In this document: in pieces, positions 17,214 through 26,868 of the stretch
Layout of the letters: each line of letters starts with the position of its first letter
How positions within the stretch are numbered: position 1 is the first letter of the stretch
From: Chitinophagaceae bacterium
GTDB lineage: Bacteria > Bacteroidota > Bacteroidia > Chitinophagales > Chitinophagaceae
Direction: 5' to 3'
DNA length: 42,969 nucleotides
Assembly (NCBI GenBank): GCA_014879565.1
Contig: JACSRW010000010.1
Location: forward strand, 1-42,969
The notes under the pieces: model-generated
The model's input: only the letters and a program-made list of their open reading frames with translations
What the model was told of the DNA's origin: nothing
The model's database searches: none
Translations under genes and position numbers: made by a program

Positions 17214-18257
17214 TTAAAGCGTTGACATATCTATCACGAAGCGGTAACGCACGTCCCCTTTCAGCATTCTTTCATACGCTTCATTGATCTGGTCCATACG
17301 GATCAGTTCAATATCGCTGACAATATTATGTTCCGCGCAATAATCCAGCATTTCCTGGGTTTCCGGCAGTCCCCCGATCAGTGATCCGCCGAGGCTTTTC
17401 CGGCCGAATATCAGGCTCATGGAATGCAGGGGCACAGGGTTTGGCGGTACCCCCACACAAACCATCTTGCCGTTGGTACGCAACATCCCCAGATAGAAAT
17501 TATAGTCATGCTCGGCAGAAACCGTATCCAGGATAAAATCAAAATAACCCATCACAGATTTGGCCTGAGCCTCATCACTGGTTAATACAAATTTGTGTGC
17601 GCCGAGCCGCTGTGCATCGGCCTGTTTGGAGGGGGAATGGCTCAGCATAGTGACTTCTGCCCCCATACTCACGGCAAACTTCACACCCATATGCCCGAGT
17701 CCGCCCAGTCCCAGTATACCCACCTTCATCCCTTTGCCCACTTTCCAGTGGCGGAGCGGCGAATACGTGGTAATACCCGCGCAAAGCAGGGGCGCCACGG
17801 CATCCAGCGGGAGTTTATCCGAGATCTTCAGCACAAAGTCCTCATGGCATACAATGGATTTACTGTAACCCCCGTACGTTACCCCGCTGCCATCACGTTC
17901 CATACCATTATAGCTGAATACAGCCCCTTCGGCGCAATACTGCTCCAGGCCATCCTTGCAGTTATCACATTCGCGGCAGCTGTCCACCAGGCAACCGATA
18001 CCTGCAAGGTCGCCCACTTTGAATTTTTTTACATGTGCTCCAACGGCTGTCACCCGGCCCACAATTTCATGACCGGGTACCACCGGGTATATGGACATCC
18101 CCCAGTCATTCCGGGCAAAATGCAGATCACTGTGACATACACCGCAGAAAAGTATTTCCAGGGCCACATCATGTGGTTTGGGGTTTCTTCTTTCCAGGGT
18201 CCAGGGTTCGAGAGGAGTGGTGGCACTGTGGGCGGCGTAGGCTTTGGTGGGATTCAT
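17214..18257 (-). CDS. zinc-dependent NAD(P) alcohol dehydrogenase (YahK/CAD-like)
   Basis: A 347-residue medium-chain dehydrogenase from ATG 18257 (MNPTKAYAAH). Zinc-site residues are visible: Cys41 in GVCHSD and the GHE motif at 62-64; the structural zinc lobe is GCLVDSCRECDNCKDGLEQYC-like with four cysteines. The Rossmann motif GILGLGGLGHMGVKFA binds the cofactor. Closest in style to YahK/cinnamyl-alcohol dehydrogenase enzymes, which reduce aldehydes with NADPH. Cytoplasmic; physiological substrate unknown. Convergent with the MazG-like gene, 12 bases apart. Confidence 0.9.
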   Translation of the reverse strand: MNPTKAYAAHSATTPLEPWTLERRNPKPHDVALEILFCGVCHSDLHFARNDWGMSIYPVVPGHEIVGRVTAVGAHVKKFKVGDLAGIGCLVDSCRECDNCKDGLEQYCAEGAVFSYNGMERDGSGVTYGGYSKSIVCHEDFVLKISDKLPLDAVAPLLCAGITTYSPLRHWKVGKGMKVGILGLGGLGHMGVKFAVSMGAEVTMLSHSPSKQADAQRLGAHKFVLTSDEAQAKSVMGYFDFILDTVSAEHDYNFYLGMLRTNGKMVCVGVPPNPVPLHSMSLIFGRKSLGGSLIGGLPETQEMLDYCAEHNIVSDIELIRMDQINEAYERMLKGDVRYRFVIDMSTL

Positions 18258-18401
18258 ATGGTTAATGTTTTGCTGAATATAAATCAATTTAACGGACTGT
18301 GTATATTAAATCTCTGTTTTAAAGTAATGAACAACCGGTAAAGGTCTTTACCCGGGTGAAAAACAATTTCTGTAGTTTAGCCGGATTAATCTTATTGCAA
18401 C

Positions 18402-19703
18402 ATGAAAAAACTGCTGCTGTTATCCCTGCTGTCTCCCTTCGGTCTCTTCGCCCAGCCGGTGAAGGAACTAATCCTTAAAGAGACAGCAAACAGCCAGTCA
18501 GCCTATGCACAATGGTACCAGTGGCTCCATGCCCATCCCGAACTCAGCCGGGAAGAAAAAAACACCGCTGCCTATCTGAAGAAAGAAGTAAAGGAAATGG
18601 GATATACAGTTACCGATTCCCTGGGACTGCAGAGCTTTGCCGCTGTATTACAAAACGGGAAAGGCCCAATCATCCTCTACCGCACGGATATGGACGGCCT
18701 GCCGGTGAAAGAAGAAACCGGACTTTCTTTTGCCAGCCAGGCACAGGGAGAAAAGGACGGGCAGCCGGTTTCGGTTATGCATGCCTGTGGGCATGATATT
18801 CATATGAGTACCTGGCTGGGTATTGCCCGGCTGATGGCCCGTTTGCGTAAACACTGGTCCGGTACCCTGATCCTGCTGGCACAGTCAGCGGAAGAAATTG
18901 GTCAGGGGGCCAGAGCTATTCTCGCTTCTCCTGCTTTTCAGCGTCTGCCCCGGGCAGACTGGCAACTGGCAATACATGATCATGCCGGCCTCCCGGCGGG
19001 ACAGGCCGGCTTCTGTGATGGCTATGCCATGGCTTCGGTAGACATGATGAACATAACCATTTATGGCAAAGGCGGACATGGCGCCGCGCCGCAGCAAACC
19101 ATTGACCCGGTCTTATTATCCGCCCAGTATATTACCGCCATCCAGAGTATTGTCAGCCGTAATCTTTCCTCCAATGATCCGGCTGTGATTACCGTCGGGG
19201 CGGTAAACGGGGGCACTGCCGGCAATATTATACCGGATAAGGTAGAGCTGAAACTGACCATCCGTTCTTTCAGTCCTGAAACCAGGCAGTTCATTTTCTC
19301 CAGGCTGAAAACAATCGGCAATAACCTGGCGGAAGCGGCCGGATTACCGGCGGAAAAATGGCCTGACTATAACCTGCTTGATATGTCTATAAAACCGGTT
19401 TACAATGATCCCGCGCTCGGGGAAAAACTGCGAACTGTTTTGTCAAGGGAGATCAGTGACAGCAGTTATACCCTGGTGAAACCGGTGATGATTGGCGAGG
19501 ATTTCGGAGAATACAGCCAGACGCCGGAAAAAATTCCCTCTTATATACTCTGGATAGGAACCGTAGCGCCGGAGAAAAAAGGAAGCGCTGAACTTCCTTC
19601 GCTGCATACTTCCCGGTTTGCGCCGGATTACAGCCGGACCCTGCCCGTAGCGATACGATCTGTCAGCACTTGTCTGGTGCAGCTTTTTCATAGCAAAAGA
19701 TAG
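18402..19703 (+). CDS. exported M20 family amidohydrolase
   Basis: A 433-residue protein with a signal peptide (MKKLLLLSLLSPFGLFAQ). It has the M20D/aminoacylase pattern: HAHPELSREEKNTAAYL, YRTDMDGLPVKEETGL, metal ligands in HACGHDIHM, catalytic Glu pair in AQSAEEIGQGA, HDHAGLPAG, then the lid domain with GKGGHGAAP, and MIGEDFGEYS near the end. Relatives hydrolyse N-acyl amino acids such as hippurate. The export signal is unusual for the bacterial group but common in Bacteroidota and suggests periplasmic action on acylated amino acids or peptides. Confidence 0.88.
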   Translation: MKKLLLLSLLSPFGLFAQPVKELILKETANSQSAYAQWYQWLHAHPELSREEKNTAAYLKKEVKEMGYTVTDSLGLQSFAAVLQNGKGPIILYRTDMDGLPVKEETGLSFASQAQGEKDGQPVSVMHACGHDIHMSTWLGIARLMARLRKHWSGTLILLAQSAEEIGQGARAILASPAFQRLPRADWQLAIHDHAGLPAGQAGFCDGYAMASVDMMNITIYGKGGHGAAPQQTIDPVLLSAQYITAIQSIVSRNLSSNDPAVITVGAVNGGTAGNIIPDKVELKLTIRSFSPETRQFIFSRLKTIGNNLAEAAGLPAEKWPDYNLLDMSIKPVYNDPALGEKLRTVLSREISDSSYTLVKPVMIGEDFGEYSQTPEKIPSYILWIGTVAPEKKGSAELPSLHTSRFAPDYSRTLPVAIRSVSTCLVQLFHSKR

Positions 19704-19791
19704 CCGGAAATTCAGGCTACCGTTACCTTTCTTTCAATTTTCTTGGAAACCGGCATTGGCTGGTTGTAGCTTTACAGAGGAGGAGCCTGTT

Positions 19792-20409
19792 ATGAGGAGC
19801 CGTATATTTTCAACACTACTCCTATTCCTGTCTGCCATGTGTTCCGCGCAGGAAAATAAGGATAAAATTGCTTTTTCTTCTGTGGGTGTAACTGCGGGAC
19901 TAAATATTCCGATCCGCTGTTATGCGGCGCGTGACCCCGGCAAAAACACATCCGGTTATGCACTTACCGGCTTTTCTCTGCAAATAGACTTTTCCCGCTA
20001 CATGAATGATTATGCCGGGTTGAAAACCAAAATATATTTCGCACAAAACCGGTTATGGCAGGGCAATAAATCCTATACTGTTTTCGGCTGGATGGCCGGC
20101 CCTCTCCTGTATAAACGTTTTGACTCCCGGTGGGAAGCCGGTCTTGTTCCGCTGATTGGCATCAGCCGGGTATTTATGCCGGGATTTGAAACGGAAAAAG
20201 GTTTATTGCCCGATGAAAGAGCCTGGACCTTTACCTGGGGGGTTGACCTGGGTGTTCAGTACCAGGCAAGCAAGAACAGTTATATCCTGCTGCAGGGCGG
20301 TCACCTGAATATGAAGCCAAAACTGGATGGGTTAACACAACTTGATTACCGGAATGAACAACACCTGCTGATGATGACCGTAGATGCCGGTATGCGCTGG
20401 AGGTTTTAA
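19792..20409 (+). CDS. outer-membrane beta-barrel protein
   Basis: A 205-residue product from ATG 19792, which starts the signal peptide (MRSRIFSTLLLFLSAMCSAQ). It has alternating strands with aromatic residues and ends in DAGMRWRF with a terminal Phe, as expected of an outer-membrane barrel of about eight strands. Function unknown. A possible promoter (TAGCTTTA with an upstream TTG) lies just before it. Confidence 0.72.
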   Translation: MRSRIFSTLLLFLSAMCSAQENKDKIAFSSVGVTAGLNIPIRCYAARDPGKNTSGYALTGFSLQIDFSRYMNDYAGLKTKIYFAQNRLWQGNKSYTVFGWMAGPLLYKRFDSRWEAGLVPLIGISRVFMPGFETEKGLLPDERAWTFTWGVDLGVQYQASKNSYILLQGGHLNMKPKLDGLTQLDYRNEQHLLMMTVDAGMRWRF

Positions 20410-20535
20410 TACTGCTGACAATCGACTGGCTGCCTTTTTTTATTGCAGATCCCAGAAAATGACTTAATTTATACGGAAACCCTGCCGCAAAACACTCTCC
20501 GCGCCCGCTATAACCGAAACCAAAAACCAACAATA

Positions 20536-21063
20536 ATGAAACCGCTGTTTATCAGTTTTGCCCTGCTTGCTGTTATTTCCTGTAATAATGAAAAAGCAAA
20601 AACCACAGATACAGGGACCGACCCGGATAACCCGCCCGGACTTCCCTATACCGCCTCCTATACAAGTCACTGGAGTACGGATGTGACGGATGCTGATCTG
20701 AAAACCGTCTTGCAGTCCTATAAAGACTGGGAAACCGGTAATATGCCGGGTCTGGCCGCTGCCATGGCCGATACTGTGGATTTTGATGAAGCCGGCGGCA
20801 CTTCATTCCATCTTACCCGCGACAGCCTGATGAAAATGTGGAGCTCACGCCGCGACAGCCTGCGTTCCGTTACGATTGATATGGGAGCCTGGCATAAAAT
20901 GCACGCCACCGATAAAAAAGATGATGTGGTGGTTACCTGGTACAAGGAAACAGATGTGTTTAAGGACGGCCGTACAGAAGAAAATTACTACAGCGATATT
21001 AACCTGCTGAAAAACGGGAAAATAGTCTGGTATTCCCAGTACAAAAGACCGGTGAAAAAATAA
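20536..21063 (+). CDS. lipoprotein with NTF2/SnoaL-like domain
   Basis: A 175-residue product from ATG 20536. The signal (MKPLFISFALLAVISC) ends in a lipobox with Cys16, so it is probably anchored in a membrane. Residues about 55-170 resemble an NTF2-like cone: LQSYKDWETGNMPGLAAAMADTV, then a helix with DSLMKMW, and a terminal strand set (VVVTWYKETDV; KNGKIVWYSQY). Such domains bind small ligands or act as enzymes; no catalytic residue can be assigned. It follows the barrel gene by 126 bases on the same strand. Confidence 0.72.
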   Translation: MKPLFISFALLAVISCNNEKAKTTDTGTDPDNPPGLPYTASYTSHWSTDVTDADLKTVLQSYKDWETGNMPGLAAAMADTVDFDEAGGTSFHLTRDSLMKMWSSRRDSLRSVTIDMGAWHKMHATDKKDDVVVTWYKETDVFKDGRTEENYYSDINLLKNGKIVWYSQYKRPVKK

Positions 21064-21107
21064 GGGTGCTTAAGTGTTTCCAGGCCGGCTATAAACAACG
21101 AAAGAGA

Positions 21108-24029
21108 TTACCGCACGATGATTTCGTCTATAAACAAATGGCTTGCCTCCCCTGCACTCTCGTGCCAGGCAGGCAGCCGGCCCCCGTTCACCGCCCGGAA
21201 CCGCAGGTAACGCGCTTTGGCCTGAACCGGTGCGCCCAGTTCCTGGTGCACCGGTCCTTTCTCCTGTGTTCCGGTTTTATTCTTTACCTGCAACAACGGT
21301 GACCATATCTTCCCGTCCTCACTGCTTTCCACAATCAGTTCTTTGGGGTACATAATCCAGGGACTGATATCCTGCAGCACATGAACCCCCGCATAATGAA
21401 CGGCACGCACCGATTGCAGGTCCACTACGGCTTCAAAGTCTTTGGCATAATAACTCTGCCAGTCACCGGTTTTCCAGTTCCCCGTACCCATGATCCCGTC
21501 AATCAGCGCTTCCGGGCCGCCGGCCGTGTACATGGGATGTACCGCACTCAGTACCTTCACAGAAATATTGGCCGGCACTTTATAAAATTTGCGGAAGACC
21601 ATCGGAGAACGCACCCCGTTCTTCACCGCATACATCTCCACGGTGGAAGTGGCGCTGAGCGTAATTGGTTTTTTATACAGCACATATGCATTTTTCTCTC
21701 TGCCCTCACCGGATAAGGTGTACCAGATTTCCGCACCGGGATCCAGGTGAGCCAGTTTTACAATTGCGGTATCCCGGAATTTATAACTGTCCCTGTTAAA
21801 ATAAGGCACGGCTGTAAAATCGCGGTCATCCACTTTTGACCGGGGCCTATCGGATTCCCGGACCCCTCTTGTATAAGCAGGTTGATTATCCATTTCAAAG
21901 ACCAGTTCTCCCCCGCTGGCCAGGCTGGCATAGCGGAAGAACGTGGCGGGATGCGGCTTTCCGTTCAGCAAAACATTTTTTACATAAAAATTTCCGGGGC
22001 GGTGATTCTTCGCGCTGAGGCGGAAAACTTTTCCGTTTTTCAGCTTTATTTTCACTTCTTCAAAAAGCGGGGTACCCAGCACATATATATCCGAACCGGG
22101 CGTTACCGGGTAAAAGCCCATTGCGCTCAGTACCAGCCAGGCACTCATCTGTCCGCAGTCTTCATTGCCAATCAGCCCATCGGGATCATTGGGGTAAAAT
22201 TCCGTACAGATTTTATGCACAATTTCCTGGGTACGCCAGGGACGGCCTGCATAATTAAAGAGATAGGCCATATGGTGACTGGGCTCATTGCCATGTGCAT
22301 ACTGGCCGATCAGCCCGGTTACATCCGCCTGATCGCGCCCGCTGAGTTTACTGCGGGTGGTGAAGAGCTCTTCGAGTTTAGCCGCAAACGCTTTTTGTCC
22401 GCCATAAAGCTGGATCATCCCGTTGATATCCTGCTGTGCAGTGAAGGAGTAATGCCAGCTATTGCCTTCCGTAAAGAAATTATTCACTTCGGTGGCCTCA
22501 TAGGGATGGTACCAGAAACCCTGCACTTTTCCGCGGATATGTTTTACCCGCGGATCAAAGAGATTCCGGTAATTAAGCGAGCGCTTCCGGTAGAGATTGC
22601 TGGCAGCTGTGTCGCCCATCCAGCCGGCAAACTGTGCAATACACCAGTCATCCCAGGCATATTCCACGGTTTTGGAAGCGCTTTCATGATCATCTTCATT
22701 GCTGATAAATCCCTGCCGTCTGTAAGCAGATAACCCGAAGCGGTCACTCTCCGCATAATCGCGCATGGCTTTCAACGCCAGCGGCGCGTCAAAATCCCGG
22801 ATACCTTTCTGCCAGGCATCGGTGATAACGGGCACGGAATGATACCCGATCATACAATAGGTTTCATTTCCGCTGAGTTCCCAAACCGGCAGCATACCGC
22901 CCTGCCGGTACTGCGCGAGAAAGGTTTTGATCCAGTCAAGCGTTCGCCCGCGGTTAATGATCGTCTGCAGCGGGTGCTGGGCCCGGTGAGTATCCCACAG
23001 GGAGAAAACCGAATAATTGGTAAAGCCTTCCGCTTTATGCACTTTCCCGTCGGTACCCCGGTACTCGCCGTTCACATCCGTATATACATTGGGGGCAAGC
23101 AGGGTATGATAGAGCGCGGTATAAAAGGCCACCTGCTGATCCTTTGTTCCTCCTTTGATCTCAATTTTCCCGAGTTCCTTATTCCAGTCGGCTTCAGCTT
23201 CCCGGCGCAAGCGGTCAAAATCCCAGTGAGCGATTTCAGCTTCCAGGTTCTGACGGGCATTTTCACTACTCACACCGGAAATACCGATACGAATACGAAC
23301 CTCCTTTTCCTCTCCCGGATCAAATCCGAAAAAGGCCTTGATATTTTTTCCTCCGGCATTATTAATGCCGGGCTGCAGTTCATCATTTACCGCTACCCCG
23401 TAACTTTTCATGGGTCTGTCAAACTGCAGGTAAAAAAACAACTGCTGGTCTCTGGCCCAGGAACGGCTTCTGCGGCTACCCTTTACCGTTGTTTCGTTTA
23501 CAATTTCCAGGCTGGCATCCAGCACTTCATCCCGGTGCTGCAGGTCAATCAGCACTTTACCTTCTGCACTGTTTTTATCAAACCGGTACCGGTGCATCCC
23601 GCTGCGGAGCGCAGTGCTGAGTTCCGCGAAAATCTGATGCTTTTCCAGTTGCACGCCATAATAACCGGCCGAGGCCTTTTCATTTTTATGGGAAAAAGGG
23701 GATGCGTATTCCTTATTCTTCCATTTTACCTCCCCGGTAAATGGCATCAGCAGGATATCACAGTAATCCGGGATACCGGTACCACTGAGATGAGTATGCG
23801 AAAATCCGTAAATCAGGGAATCGGAGTAGTGATAACCGCCGCAGCCATCCCAGCCTTCCAGCCGGGTATCGGGACTGAGCTGCATCATACCAAAGGGACG
23901 GCTGGCGCCCGGAAAAGTATGGCCATGGCCACCGGTGCCAATAAAGGGATTGACCAGGGCACTGTAGTTCTCCTGACAAAATGCGGACAGGGAGATGAGC
24001 AGGAGTACGGCTGTAAAATAAAATCGCAT
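21108..24029 (-). CDS. GH92 family alpha-mannosidase, exported
   Basis: A 973-residue protein from ATG 24029, which starts the signal peptide (MRFYFTAVLLLISLSAFCQ). GH92 motifs: NPFIGTGGHGHTFPGASRPFG near the N-terminus, GFSHTHLSGTG, WELSGNETYCMIGYHS, GNEPSHHMAYLFNYAG and GNEDCGQMSAW-like near the end of the catalytic part. These calcium-dependent exo-acting enzymes remove alpha-mannose. After about residue 740 there are two accessory domains: a chitobiase-type sandwich (IWYTLSGEG) and a discoidin-like domain (ADGK-IWSPL; YLRFRAVNGG). It follows the SGNH gene by 47 bases on the same strand. No SusC/D pair is near. Confidence 0.92.
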   Translation of the reverse strand: MRFYFTAVLLLISLSAFCQENYSALVNPFIGTGGHGHTFPGASRPFGMMQLSPDTRLEGWDGCGGYHYSDSLIYGFSHTHLSGTGIPDYCDILLMPFTGEVKWKNKEYASPFSHKNEKASAGYYGVQLEKHQIFAELSTALRSGMHRYRFDKNSAEGKVLIDLQHRDEVLDASLEIVNETTVKGSRRSRSWARDQQLFFYLQFDRPMKSYGVAVNDELQPGINNAGGKNIKAFFGFDPGEEKEVRIRIGISGVSSENARQNLEAEIAHWDFDRLRREAEADWNKELGKIEIKGGTKDQQVAFYTALYHTLLAPNVYTDVNGEYRGTDGKVHKAEGFTNYSVFSLWDTHRAQHPLQTIINRGRTLDWIKTFLAQYRQGGMLPVWELSGNETYCMIGYHSVPVITDAWQKGIRDFDAPLALKAMRDYAESDRFGLSAYRRQGFISNEDDHESASKTVEYAWDDWCIAQFAGWMGDTAASNLYRKRSLNYRNLFDPRVKHIRGKVQGFWYHPYEATEVNNFFTEGNSWHYSFTAQQDINGMIQLYGGQKAFAAKLEELFTTRSKLSGRDQADVTGLIGQYAHGNEPSHHMAYLFNYAGRPWRTQEIVHKICTEFYPNDPDGLIGNEDCGQMSAWLVLSAMGFYPVTPGSDIYVLGTPLFEEVKIKLKNGKVFRLSAKNHRPGNFYVKNVLLNGKPHPATFFRYASLASGGELVFEMDNQPAYTRGVRESDRPRSKVDDRDFTAVPYFNRDSYKFRDTAIVKLAHLDPGAEIWYTLSGEGREKNAYVLYKKPITLSATSTVEMYAVKNGVRSPMVFRKFYKVPANISVKVLSAVHPMYTAGGPEALIDGIMGTGNWKTGDWQSYYAKDFEAVVDLQSVRAVHYAGVHVLQDISPWIMYPKELIVESSEDGKIWSPLLQVKNKTGTQEKGPVHQELGAPVQAKARYLRFRAVNGGRLPAWHESAGEASHLFIDEIIVR

Positions 24030-24076
24030 AAGGAAGAATTTCTTATGCGAAGTAAGGAAATAAAACGAACCGGAAT

Positions 24077-24784
24077 CTACCTGAGAAGAGGTTCCAGTAC
24101 TGGGGTCAGGCGTTCGGCCCATTTCCGGTATTCCAATGCGGAAGGATGCAGGCCGTCATTTGCCAGTAAGCTTCGGTCATAGCGGGCTTCCCGGGTGGAA
24201 GGAGTAATATCAAAATACGGACACTGGTAACGGCTGGTCACATCCCGGTTAATCGAATTAAACCAGTCAATCTCCCGGCGGATGCGTGCCGTATCCAGAA
24301 AGGATGCAAAGGGAGTTACACTGTAATCGGGAATGGAGAGTACACAAACTCTTTCTTTTTTACCCCCTGTGAGCGCAATCGCTTTTTCGAGCAACCAGGT
24401 AAAACGATCCCGGTAGCCGGTGGTGTCACTGGTCTGGTACTGATCATTTACGCCTATAAGAAGGCTCACAACATCATGTGGTATGGGACTGATCCGGTTT
24501 ACTTCATTCTTCAGGGTGGTGCTTGTCCAGCCGGTTACAGCAATATAATCTGGTAAACCCATATTGATTCCTTTTTGCCTGAGCAGGTTCACCGTTTGTG
24601 CCGGGAAGCGGTCACCCGCATCCACTCCCTGCCCGATCGTATAGGAATCACCCAGGGCCAGCCAGGTTCGGGGAATTCCCGGCGGGGGTGGCGGGGGCGG
24701 GGTCACGGTATTATTTGATACCGGTTCTGCAGGGCGGCAGGAAGCTAATACAAGCAAAAGCGGGAGGATGACTGATACACGCAT
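24077..24784 (-). CDS. SGNH/GDSL hydrolase, lipoprotein
   Basis: A 235-residue protein with a lipoprotein signal (MRVSVILPLLLVLASC, Cys16) and a proline-rich linker (seven consecutive prolines). Catalytic blocks: Ser in LALGDSYTIGQG, Gly and Asn in IGVNDQYQ, and the Asp-His pair in NDGLHPSALEY. Such esterases remove acetyl groups from carbohydrates or cleave lipids. Placement directly upstream of the GH92 gene suggests deacylation of mannose-containing glycans, but this is inference. Confidence 0.87.
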   Translation of the reverse strand: MRVSVILPLLLVLASCRPAEPVSNNTVTPPPPPPPGIPRTWLALGDSYTIGQGVDAGDRFPAQTVNLLRQKGINMGLPDYIAVTGWTSTTLKNEVNRISPIPHDVVSLLIGVNDQYQTSDTTGYRDRFTWLLEKAIALTGGKKERVCVLSIPDYSVTPFASFLDTARIRREIDWFNSINRDVTSRYQCPYFDITPSTREARYDRSLLANDGLHPSALEYRKWAERLTPVLEPLLR

Positions 24785-24889
24785 ACTAATAAATACGTAT
24801 TAAAAGGGACAAAGTTCGTCAGGCCGGCGGGTAACACAGGTCATTCCGGTTCTCCGGGGAGGATTCTATTTTTACTAAAAATTACGCCG

Positions 24890-26005
24890 ATGCAGATTGC
24901 CGTTTTGGGAGCAGGTATGGTAGGCAGGGCCATTGCCCTTGACCTGGCAAAAGATTTTGCCGTAACCAGTTTTGACCTGAATCCGGTCAACCTGCAGGAA
25001 TTGCGTAAAAAAAATCCCGCCGTTAAAACGGTGATTGCCAACCTCGGCGACTACAATCAGTACCCCGAATGGCTGGAAGGTTTTGGTCTGGTTATTCTGG
25101 CCGTTCCGGGTTTTATGGGTTTCCGGGCCCTTGAATCCGTGATCCTTTGTGGTAAGGATGTGGTGGATATTTCCTTCTTTCCCGAAGATGTTTTGCAACT
25201 GGATAAACTGGCCAGGGAGAAGAATGTTACGGTTATCGCCGACTGCGGGGTAGCGCCGGGTATGAGTAACCTGATCCTGGGACACCATCATGCTGCTATG
25301 ACGGTAAATGCCTTTGAGTGTTATGTTGGCGGACTGCCCAAAGAGCGCAAACCTCCTTTTCAGTACAAGGCCCCCTTTTCTCCCGTAGATGTGATCCAGG
25401 AATATATCCGGCCGGCCCGACTGGTGGAAAACGGGAATGTGGTAACCAAACCAGCCCTCAGTGAAAGAGAGATGCTATTCTTTGATAAAGCAGGAGAACT
25501 GGAGGCATTCAATACCGACGGATTACGGTCTCTTATTTATACCATGAAAGACATTCCCGAGATGAAAGAGAAAACACTCCGTTATCCCGGGCATATTGAC
25601 CTGATCATTGCGCTGCAGCAGGCCGGTTTTTTTGATACTACACCGATCCGTTTCAACCAGACAGAAATCTCCCCGCTTGATTTTACATCCAAACTCCTGT
25701 TCAAAGAATGGAAACTGGACCCCGGTGAAATAGAATTTACCGTCATGAAAGTGATCGTAAAGGGGGAGAAAAAAACCATCACCTGGGATCTTTATGACGA
25801 ATACGACCCGCTGAGCAAAACCTCCTCCATGGCCCGCACCACGGGATATACCTGCACGGCCGCCGCTCACCTGATCACAGAAGGGTTGTTCACAAAAAAG
25901 GGTGTCTTCCCTCCCGAACTCATAGGTCCTGATAAAAAATGCTTTGATTATATTATCAATTACCTGAAGAAAAGAAAAGTAAACTGGGAACGCACCGACA
26001 CCTGA
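24890..26005 (+). CDS. saccharopine dehydrogenase-family oxidoreductase
   Basis: A 371-residue cytoplasmic protein with an N-terminal Rossmann motif (IAVLGAGMVGRAIALDL), DLNP after the second strand for cofactor choice, and the middle part VIADCGVAPGMSN typical of the saccharopine dehydrogenase-like family. Family members act in lysine or related amino-acid metabolism, but many are uncharacterised. It is convergent with the nitrilase gene, 13 bases apart, and divergent from the SGNH gene. Confidence 0.82.
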   Translation: MQIAVLGAGMVGRAIALDLAKDFAVTSFDLNPVNLQELRKKNPAVKTVIANLGDYNQYPEWLEGFGLVILAVPGFMGFRALESVILCGKDVVDISFFPEDVLQLDKLAREKNVTVIADCGVAPGMSNLILGHHHAAMTVNAFECYVGGLPKERKPPFQYKAPFSPVDVIQEYIRPARLVENGNVVTKPALSEREMLFFDKAGELEAFNTDGLRSLIYTMKDIPEMKEKTLRYPGHIDLIIALQQAGFFDTTPIRFNQTEISPLDFTSKLLFKEWKLDPGEIEFTVMKVIVKGEKKTITWDLYDEYDPLSKTSSMARTTGYTCTAAAHLITEGLFTKKGVFPPELIGPDKKCFDYIINYLKKRKVNWERTDT

Positions 26006-26018
26006 CACTCCCCGCTCA

Positions 26019-26840
26019 CTACTCACCACTCAGCAGCATAAAACCATCCGCATCTTTTAAGAACGGCAGTTTCTCCCTGACAGTCTGCAGGTGATTCTTA
26101 TCGAGTGTAAGCGTATGAATATCCTCTTCATCCCTGCGGGTATAGAGCACTTCTCCCAGCGGATCCACAACCATAGTGTCGCCGCTGTGGTAAATGCCAT
26201 TCCCGTCATTCCCCACCCTGTTTACCCCCGCCACATAACACTGGTTCTCGATGGCCCGGGCCTGCAATAAAGTTTTCCAGGCATGACGGCGTCTTTCAGG
26301 CCAGTTAGCCACATAGATCAGCAGATCATATTCCGGAGAATTATTATTTTCCGCTTCCGCGGTTTTGGTGAAGGAGGATTGCCGCGCCCATACCGGAAAA
26401 CGCAAATCATAACAAACCTGCAGGTTGACTTTCCATCCTTTCACCGAAGCGATCAGCCGTCTGTTTCCTGCTGTATAATGCTGGTCTTCTCCGGCAAAAG
26501 CAAAGAGATGCCGTTTATCATAATAACCCGATTGCCCGTTGGGCAGCATCCAGATCAGCCGGTTATAATACTGTTCATTCTCTTTCACCGCCACGCTGCC
26601 GGTAAGTATCACTTTTTTTGTTTCCGCGATTTTTTTCATCCAGCTGATCACTTCGCCATCCATGGTTTCCGCCAGTTTTTCGGGCTGCATGGTAAAGCCC
26701 GTGGCAAACATTTCCGGCAACAGCACGATCTCCGTTTTTTCCTTTATACCCATTATTTTTTCTTCCAGCATCCGGAGGTTGGCGGATTTGTCTTCCCAGT
26801 AAAGGCTGGTCTGAATGGTAGTGAGGGTGAGTGTGGACAT
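26019..26840 (-). CDS. nitrilase-superfamily amidohydrolase (omega-amidase-like)
   Basis: A 273-residue protein with the Glu-Lys-Cys triad in place: Glu43 in LLPEMFATGF, Lys109 in YYDKRHLF and Cys143 in LQVCYDLRFP. The YDKRHLF and CYDLRFP contexts are those of YafV-type omega-amidases, which hydrolyse alpha-ketoglutaramate and alpha-ketosuccinamate as metabolite repair. Cytoplasmic. It has a good -7 box 16 bases upstream. Confidence 0.88.
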   Translation of the reverse strand: MSTLTLTTIQTSLYWEDKSANLRMLEEKIMGIKEKTEIVLLPEMFATGFTMQPEKLAETMDGEVISWMKKIAETKKVILTGSVAVKENEQYYNRLIWMLPNGQSGYYDKRHLFAFAGEDQHYTAGNRRLIASVKGWKVNLQVCYDLRFPVWARQSSFTKTAEAENNNSPEYDLLIYVANWPERRRHAWKTLLQARAIENQCYVAGVNRVGNDGNGIYHSGDTMVVDPLGEVLYTRRDEEDIHTLTLDKNHLQTVREKLPFLKDADGFMLLSGE

Positions 26841-26855
26841 AACTGATTATTCCTG

Positions 26856-26863
26856 CGAAGGTA
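26856..26863 (-). promoter_or_regulatory. -7 promoter element (TACCTTCG) for the nitrilase gene
   Basis: On the minus strand TACCTTCG fits the relaxed TAnnTTyG consensus, 15 bases before the ATG at 26840. No clear -33 TTG was found. Confidence 0.4.
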
Positions 26864-26868
26864 GCGCA

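Noticed and set aside
22839-24182. 447-codon open frame on the plus strand opposite the GH92 gene
   Set aside because: It is antisense to a well-supported GH92 enzyme and its translation has no recognisable domain; codon bias of the real gene keeps the opposite frame open.
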